Assembly (NCBI GenBank): GCA_937942405.1
Contig: CALDEN010000180.1
Span: 1-7,095, forward strand
Length of the DNA stretch: 7,095 bases
Source of the DNA: an uncultured Saprospiraceae bacterium
Lineage (GTDB): Bacteria > Bacteroidota > Bacteroidia > Chitinophagales > Saprospiraceae
Direction of reading: 5' to 3'
In this document: in pieces, positions 1 to 5,300 of the stretch
Position numbering within the stretch: the first letter of the stretch is position 1
Layout: every line of letters begins with the position of its first letter
Notes under the pieces: generated by a model
What the model saw: the letters and a program-made list of their open reading frames with translations, nothing else
What the model was told of the DNA's origin: nothing
Databases searched by the model: none
Made by a program: the position numbers and the translations under genes

Positions 1-1767
1 TGTATCATCACAAGCTCTCCAAAAGTCTCCTGGGTGACCAGCTGTGGCACCACAACCAAAAGCTGCATCTCTTGTAAAGTCAAAAGGAAATGATAAAATA
101 GGAGAAGGATCAAAACCAGTCAAAGGATTGTATATAAATACATGACCTGTAGGAGTACCTCCAGTGATTTCTCCTGAACATGTTCCAGAAGCATACACTC
201 TACCTCCGTAATATTTTAAGCCAAAAGGTCTCCATTCTATTGCAGGACATCCTGCAGGAACTGGAACAGGAATTTCACTTATATAAGTAGGATTTAATGT
301 ATCCGATACATTATATAGTACCATAGATCTATTAAATAGATTCATCACGTAAAGTGTGTCTCCATTATCCGACATATCGATATCTCCCAATCCTACTTTA
401 CCGATTTTGCTAAAAGCATCGATATCATAAGAAGGAGAACCATAATCAGCAGGTAAATCTCTTCCAGTAACAGTACCGACATTCACACCATCAGCAGTTA
501 CATCAATAAAAGGTGTAGGTATTTTACCATCACCAAAATCTTGAATATAAATTCCACCTAGACCTTCAGATCCTAAACCGACATGTCTTTTGAGGTAAGA
601 ACCGTAATATAAAGTTTCATTTATTCTATCATAAGCGATACCATATAAAGAACCTACCTCAGAAGAAATAGCTTCATGTGTAGGAGGAGAGTATGCGGCT
701 TGGCCGACATATCCTTCATTGGTATAATTTGTAGTTACAATTGCATCTAAAGTTCCAGCAGTTCCACCTAATAATGGATCACCATTTACATAACAAGCTA
801 CAACAACAGTAGGATCGTCAGTATGACAGTAATCAGAAGGGACTGAAATTGCTAAGTTTTCTTCACAAGAAGGACCACAGATAAATCTAATTTGAGTATT
901 ATTTATAACAGCTCCAGCGGTAGTAGTAATACCATTTGTTGTAACTGCATACCCAGCTGGAATTTGGTATTCCATTCTATAGCAATCTCCAGCTGCAAAA
1001 TCAGGACTGAATTGATAAAATCCGTCTGCATCCGTAGTTGTAGTATAAGCTACAGTATTGTTATTATCAAAAAGATTAACTACTAAGTTTGGATAACCTT
1101 GGAAAATTTGATTATTCGTAGCATCATAATTATAATCCCCGTAAACATTACCACTTACTCCATCATTCCCACTAACACCTACGACTCCTACAGCAGTACC
1201 AGAACAACCTAGTGCATCCGTAACAGTTACAGTATAAGTTCCTGGAGCCACATTCGATAATGTAGAACCTGTAGCACCTCCACTCCATTTATAGGAATAT
1301 CCTCCAGCACCACCACCAGCAGAAGCAGTTACACTTCCATCATTACCTCCACAACTGGCATCAGTTATATCAGCTTCATTGATGATCGCCGTTGGAGGTA
1401 CAGTAACATTTACTTGAACTTGATCAGTGGCCTCACAGCCATCAGGATAAGTTACTGTTACGTTGTACGTCGCATTGGTAGTCGGATGTACTATTACAGA
1501 ATATGTTGACTGGAAAATCGGTGCTCCCCAATTAAAGGTAGTACCGACAGGCAATCCAACGCCTTCATCTCCCACGGTCAGGTATGCACCATCTCCTTGA
1601 CAGATTTCTATGACATCAACAGGAGTACCTTCTCCATTTGAAATTTCTATTTCACATTGACCAATCATATTTGTGTTGGACAAAAGGAGAAATAGACAAA
1701 GCAAAAGAAAAGAAAAGCCAAACCCTTTGGGTGGATTCTGATCTTTTACGAGGTAAAAATTCTTCAT
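1..1767 (-). CDS. Secreted multidomain surface protein (Ig-like, SprB repeat, SdrD-B, propeller-like region), 3' end outside window
   Basis: The frame is open from the ATG at 1767-1765 to the window edge (589 codons, no stop). An in-frame stop at 1863-1861 with no ATG in between supports this start. Residues 1-37 form a signal peptide: Lys at 2, 8 and 14, a hydrophobic core at about 16-30 (FGFSFLLLCLFLLLS), and probable cleavage after Gln37, before Cys38. About 38-127 is Ig/PKD-like (FNWGAP, ATYNVTVTYPDGCEA). About 130-190 is a SprB-type repeat (YSYKWSGGATGSTLSNV, then APGTYTVTVTDALGCS). About 204-296 is an SdrD-B/Cna-B-like domain (VSGNVYGDYNYD, DADGFYQF, IPAGY). From about 370 the protein carries repeated strands such as GSLYGIAYDRINETLYYGS, YLKRHVGLG, GLGDIDMSDNGDTLYVMN and RPFGLKYYGGRVYASG, which suggest an NHL/SMP-30-like beta-propeller; this last assignment is an inference. 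It is likely exported to the cell surface, possibly by type IX secretion, but the C-terminus is not visible. The ligand or activity is unknown. Confidence 0.94.
   Translation of the reverse strand, partial: MKNFYLVKDQNPPKGFGFSFLLLCLFLLLSNTNMIGQCEIEISNGEGTPVDVIEICQGDGAYLTVGDEGVGLPVGTTFNWGAPIFQSTYSVIVHPTTNATYNVTVTYPDGCEATDQVQVNVTVPPTAIINEADITDASCGGNDGSVTASAGGGAGGYSYKWSGGATGSTLSNVAPGTYTVTVTDALGCSGTAVGVVGVSGNDGVSGNVYGDYNYDATNNQIFQGYPNLVVNLFDNNNTVAYTTTTDADGFYQFSPDFAAGDCYRMEYQIPAGYAVTTNGITTTAGAVINNTQIRFICGPSCEENLAISVPSDYCHTDDPTVVVACYVNGDPLLGGTAGTLDAIVTTNYTNEGYVGQAAYSPPTHEAISSEVGSLYGIAYDRINETLYYGSYLKRHVGLGSEGLGGIYIQDFGDGKIPTPFIDVTADGVNVGTVTGRDLPADYGSPSYDIDAFSKIGKVGLGDIDMSDNGDTLYVMNLFNRSMVLYNVSDTLNPTYISEIPVPVPAGCPAIEWRPFGLKYYGGRVYASGTCSGEITGGTPTGHVFIYNPLTGFDPSPILSFPFDFTRDAAFGCGATAGHPGDFWRACDDT
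1657..1767 (-). other. Signal peptide of the minus-strand surface protein
   Basis: Residues 1-37 have a basic n-region of about 14 residues, a Leu/Phe-rich core and a polar stretch ending Met-Ile-Gly-Gln before Cys38. Gln directly before the mature N-terminus is common in Bacteroidota exported proteins. The core contains Leu-Leu-Leu-Cys24, but it lacks the small residue at -1 that a lipobox needs, so a lipoprotein is unlikely. The exact cleavage site is inferred. Confidence 0.8.
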
Positions 1768-1820
1768 TTTTAAGTGTTTTGTGTTAGAACTTAGAATGTA
1801 ATAAATCAAGCTCGATAGTT

Positions 1821-1862
1821 TTCTCAAATTCAATCTATAAAAGCTTAAAATATTCTCAAATT
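1821..1862. repeat. Direct repeat TTCTCAAATT, 32 bp apart
   Basis: The 10-mer occurs at 1821-1830 and 1853-1862, a centre-to-centre distance of 32 bp, close to three helical turns. Both copies lie 54-95 bp upstream of the start of the minus-strand gene. This could be a pair of protein-binding half-sites, or chance in AT-rich DNA. Confidence 0.3.
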
Positions 1863-2126
1863 ATTTAATACTTAGCATTACGCTCTATAATAGTGCTGCA
1901 AACAACGCTCGAAAAAGGCATTTCTACAATTAATATTGGAAGTTGTAACTGTTTTGCTAATAATCGGACACATTTCATGCCTAATCACCCCTACAGATAG
2001 TCTCGAAAAATTTAATTATTACCACAAATCCACTACAAGTTTATAATTGACTGAAAATCAACCTATTGAACACGGGTGATTGTTTTGTTCATCTTTTATT
2101 TTTTACATATAAAAAGTTGTTATCTG

Positions 2127-2141
2127 TAAGTACTTATAAGT
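2127..2141. repeat. Two overlapping 10-bp palindromes, possible operator
   Basis: TAAGTACTTA (2127-2136) and ACTTATAAGT (2132-2141) are each perfect palindromes and share five bases. They lie about 40 bp upstream of the candidate -7 element of the plus-strand gene. A regulator-binding dyad is possible, but the region is AT-rich and short palindromes are expected there. No family of regulator is recognised. Confidence 0.3.
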
Positions 2142-2180
2142 TAAATTTCTATATATATTATATTATTTAATATGTTTTAC

Positions 2181-2188
2181 TATTTTTG
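2181..2188 (+). promoter_or_regulatory. Candidate Bacteroidota -7 promoter element for the plus-strand adhesin gene
   Basis: TATTTTTG matches the Bacteroidota housekeeping -7 consensus TAnnTTTG exactly and lies 24 bp before the ATG at 2213, which would give a short leader. No good TTG-type -33 element is visible at the expected distance upstream, where the sequence is almost purely A and T. In such AT-rich DNA an 8-base match can arise by chance, so this stays tentative. Confidence 0.35.
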
Positions 2189-2212
2189 TAGTAATAATTA
2201 AACTACACACCA

Positions 2213-2311
2213 ATGTTAAGGTCTCACTTGAGCTGGTTATATCCAGTATTCTCATCGTATATCATTCTTGGTATATTTAGCCTACTTCCACTTAATTCAA
2301 TACACTCTCAA
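2213..2311 (+). other. Signal peptide of the plus-strand giant adhesin
   Basis: Residues 1 to about 33 carry Arg3 and His5, an aromatic/hydrophobic stretch up to Leu27 and a polar end Asn-Ser-Ile-His-Ser-Gln. Cleavage probably falls after Gln33, leaving Asp-Cys-Leu-Gly at the mature end, directly before the SdrD-B domain. The n-region is only weakly basic, so the exact boundary is uncertain. Confidence 0.72.
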
Positions 2312-5300
2312 GATTGCCTCGGTAATTATGTTTTTTACGATGCCAATAATGATGGCATTCAAGATGCAACAGATGTTCCTTATGCAGGAGTACGAGTTTG
2401 GGTCTATAATGAAACTACACCGGGAAATTTTGTGGTTATAGGTCAAACTGTTACAGATGGAGCAGGATTATATAACTTTACCAATGCAAATACCTTGTTT
2501 AATGGTACTGCTGGAGTTAAGTATGTTGTAATAGAAGATGTACTGACAGAACCTGGAAATTTGAATCCTGTTATTCCAACTACTCTAAATGTAGGTTTCG
2601 ATGATGCCATTGATTCGGATGGGTCCTATGCCACTTTTGGCCCTTTTATTGGAAAACCAATGGCATTTCTTGTTCATGGTCCCATTGTCGATAACAAAGA
2701 TTTAGATTTTGGTTTTTATACTATATGTGCTGATATTGACGTCACACTTCCAGTTTCTATGAATGTTTGTGAAAATGAAGCTGTTCTAATCACAGCTGAT
2801 GCAGATGATGGCGGAAATGGCCCACTTGTTTATGAATGGAGTGATGGTACTTTTACTTCAACAAATACCACGAACTATGTAACCTCGGTGTCCGAGCCAT
2901 TCGGTGTAACAGTAACAGATACAAATGGATGTTCTGCTGAAGCCGAAACTCAGTTAATTGTTGAAAGATGTGAGTTCGATCTATCTTTAACAAAAAGCTG
3001 TCCTAGTGATATTACCGCTGTATATGCTGGTGATACCTATACATTCGAACTAGAAATATGTAATGAAGGGGAATCTGCTCTGGATAGTGTTGAAATATAT
3101 GATTATCTACCAAGTGGTTATAATCTTGTAGCTGGAGGAGGATGGAATGTTGTAACAGCAACTACAGCTCTTACTACATTGAGTTTGGAAATAAGTAGAT
3201 CCAATGGATTATTGCCAGCCACCGGTCTATTGGCAGGTGAGTGTATCACTTTTCCTATGGAAACTAGGATTGATGATTGTGCAACTTTTGGAAATTTAGA
3301 TAATGTTGCATTAATACACTTTCAGAAAGATGTTGCTGGCTTTCAAGAGGATGTAGATAGTACTCCAGGTACTGTTATTGCTGATGAAGACGATACAGAT
3401 AATTGTACAGCTCCTATTTTTGATTTGGCATTGAGAAAAACATTGTTAACAGCCGCTAGTCCTTTACAAGTAGGAGATATTATTACCTATCAAATAGAGA
3501 TTTTTAATCAAGGAAGTATCGATGCAGATGAGGTGCAAATAATAGATTACATACCAGGTGGAATAGAGCTTACGACAAATAACCCCAATTGGGTTTTAGA
3601 CGCTGCTACAAGTACAGCAACAGGCATAATTACTACACCTATACCTCCAGGAGGATCTGAAATAATTACTATTGAATTTGAATTAATCGGTGGAAAAGGG
3701 ATGAATGATTTTACGAATTATGCGGAGATTCTTTCCGCTAAAAATGGAGACGTATTCTTCACTCGTGATTTTGATTCTACCTACGATAATGATGTCTCAA
3801 ATGATGCAGGTGGTGTGCCTAATTTTGATAGTGATGACTGGATAACGGACAATGGAAGCGACAAGGATGGTGACGGAGTAAGAGATGAAGATGATCATGA
3901 TCCAGATATGCTGGAAATTTTTGATTTAGCCCTTACTAAAAAGGTAGTATCTCTACCTCCATACAGTTATGGCGGAAATATAGCCTTCGAGATAGAAGTG
4001 TGTAATCAAGGTACTATTGTGGCAACAAATGTTGTCGTAAGAGATATTCTGCCACCAGGTTTTACATTTAATACGGCTTTGGCTGGAGCTTGGAGTCTTG
4101 TAGGAGGAAATCCTGAAACGACCATTCCAAATCAAATTGCAGAAGGTGAATGTGAAAGTGTTGTGATAAACCTTCTATTAGGCCAAAAACTAGTAGATGG
4201 AGATTTAAATAATTATGCAACTATAGTTTCTGCTCAAGATAATTTGGGTAATGATATGACTGGTAATGATTTTGATAGTACACCTGGAACCCATGCAGCA
4301 CATGAATCTAGCGTATCACCGGGGTCAGATGATGACGATAATGTTTGTGGAAGAGGACCGACTTTAGGTGAAGATGAAGATGATCATGATGTTGCTTCAG
4401 TTGACATTGTTGATGTTGCTTTAAGTAAGGTGGAAACCACTTCAGGTCCATATCAATATGGAGATCAAGTATGTTATGAAATCGAGATATTTAATCAAGG
4501 TTCGGTAGATATAGCTACTGCTAAAATAATAGACACATATGGTGCAGGACTTATTCCTGTTGCAGCAAGTTTTCCAACTTGGAATCAAGGACCTAATCCT
4601 CTGTCCATAACACATGATGTTAAGAATTTGCCATCTTGCTCGTCAACAACGGTAGATATATGTTTTACTTTAACTAAAACGGATTTAGTTGGGGCTACGA
4701 ACTTTGATAATTGTGCTGAGATTTATTACTTAGAAGATAGTGAATGGAATGATCTAACGGATATAGATAGTAATTTAGATACTAATCCATTCAATGACGC
4801 AGGTGGAGCAGTAGGTTCGCCAGCTGATAATTATATTTTGGGAGATGGAACGGGTCTTGTAGGTGGTACAGTAGCTGCCGGGGATGAAGATGATCATGAT
4901 TGTGAAAGAATTCAAATAATAGATCTCGCTTTACGTAAAACAGCTAATGTAGTTAGTTGTGCATATGGTGATATCGTTACCTTTACAATAGAGGTTTTTA
5001 ACCAAGGAAATGTTGCAGTAACAGATGTTGCGGTTGTAGATTATTTGCCATCGGGTTTAGTCTTTGATCCTGCCAATAATCCGGCTTTTGCATGGACTAA
5101 TACGGCAACGCCGACATATACTATACCAGCTATAGCTGTAGGAGCGTCAGAAACGATTACTATAAACTTGGAATTAATTCAAACCGGCGGAGGTTTAAAG
5201 GATTGGACAAATTATGCAGAAATATTGTCATTTGCTGATGCGGCAGGTGTAGATATAAGTGCATCGGATGCGGATAGTTTCGCAGGCTCGAATGGTGCAG

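Larger units (their letters stand above)
1768..2212. promoter_or_regulatory. Divergent AT-rich intergenic region between two surface-protein genes
   Basis: These 445 bp separate two start codons facing away from each other, so the region must carry the 5' untranslated regions and probably the promoters of both genes. No convincing ORF, tRNA or terminator is seen. It holds a candidate -7 element for the plus-strand gene, overlapping palindromes at 2127-2141, a direct repeat TTCTCAAATT (1821-1830 and 1853-1862) and a second direct repeat CTCGAAAAA (1908-1916 and 2002-2010). I could not find a clear TAnnTTTG element for the minus-strand gene. Neither gene has a Shine-Dalgarno motif; both starts are preceded by A-rich sequence, as is usual in Bacteroidota. 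Confidence 0.75.

Noticed and set aside
892..1086. Open frame of 64 codons on the plus strand
   Set aside because: It lies antisense inside the SdrD-B part of the minus-strand gene, is Ser/Ile/Cys-rich with no recognisable domain, and the opposite strand has clear protein-family motifs throughout.
1657..1767. Possible lipoprotein signal (Leu-Leu-Leu-Cys24, or Gln37-Cys38)
   Set aside because: Neither site has the small residue at -1 needed for a lipobox. A standard signal peptide fits better.
1983..2081. Inverted repeat AATCACCC (1983-1990) and GGGTGATT (2074-2081)
   Set aside because: The arms are only 8 bp and 83 bp apart, with no extended pairing, flanking duplication or mobile-element gene. 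Chance is likely.
2068..2090. Hairpin GAACA/TGTTC followed by T-rich sequence, a possible terminator
   Set aside because: The five-pair stem and 13-base loop are too weak, and no gene ends nearby because both flanking genes start here.
3953..4135. Minus-strand open frame of 60 codons
   Set aside because: It is antisense to module 3 of the adhesin, with no domain or start signal of its own.
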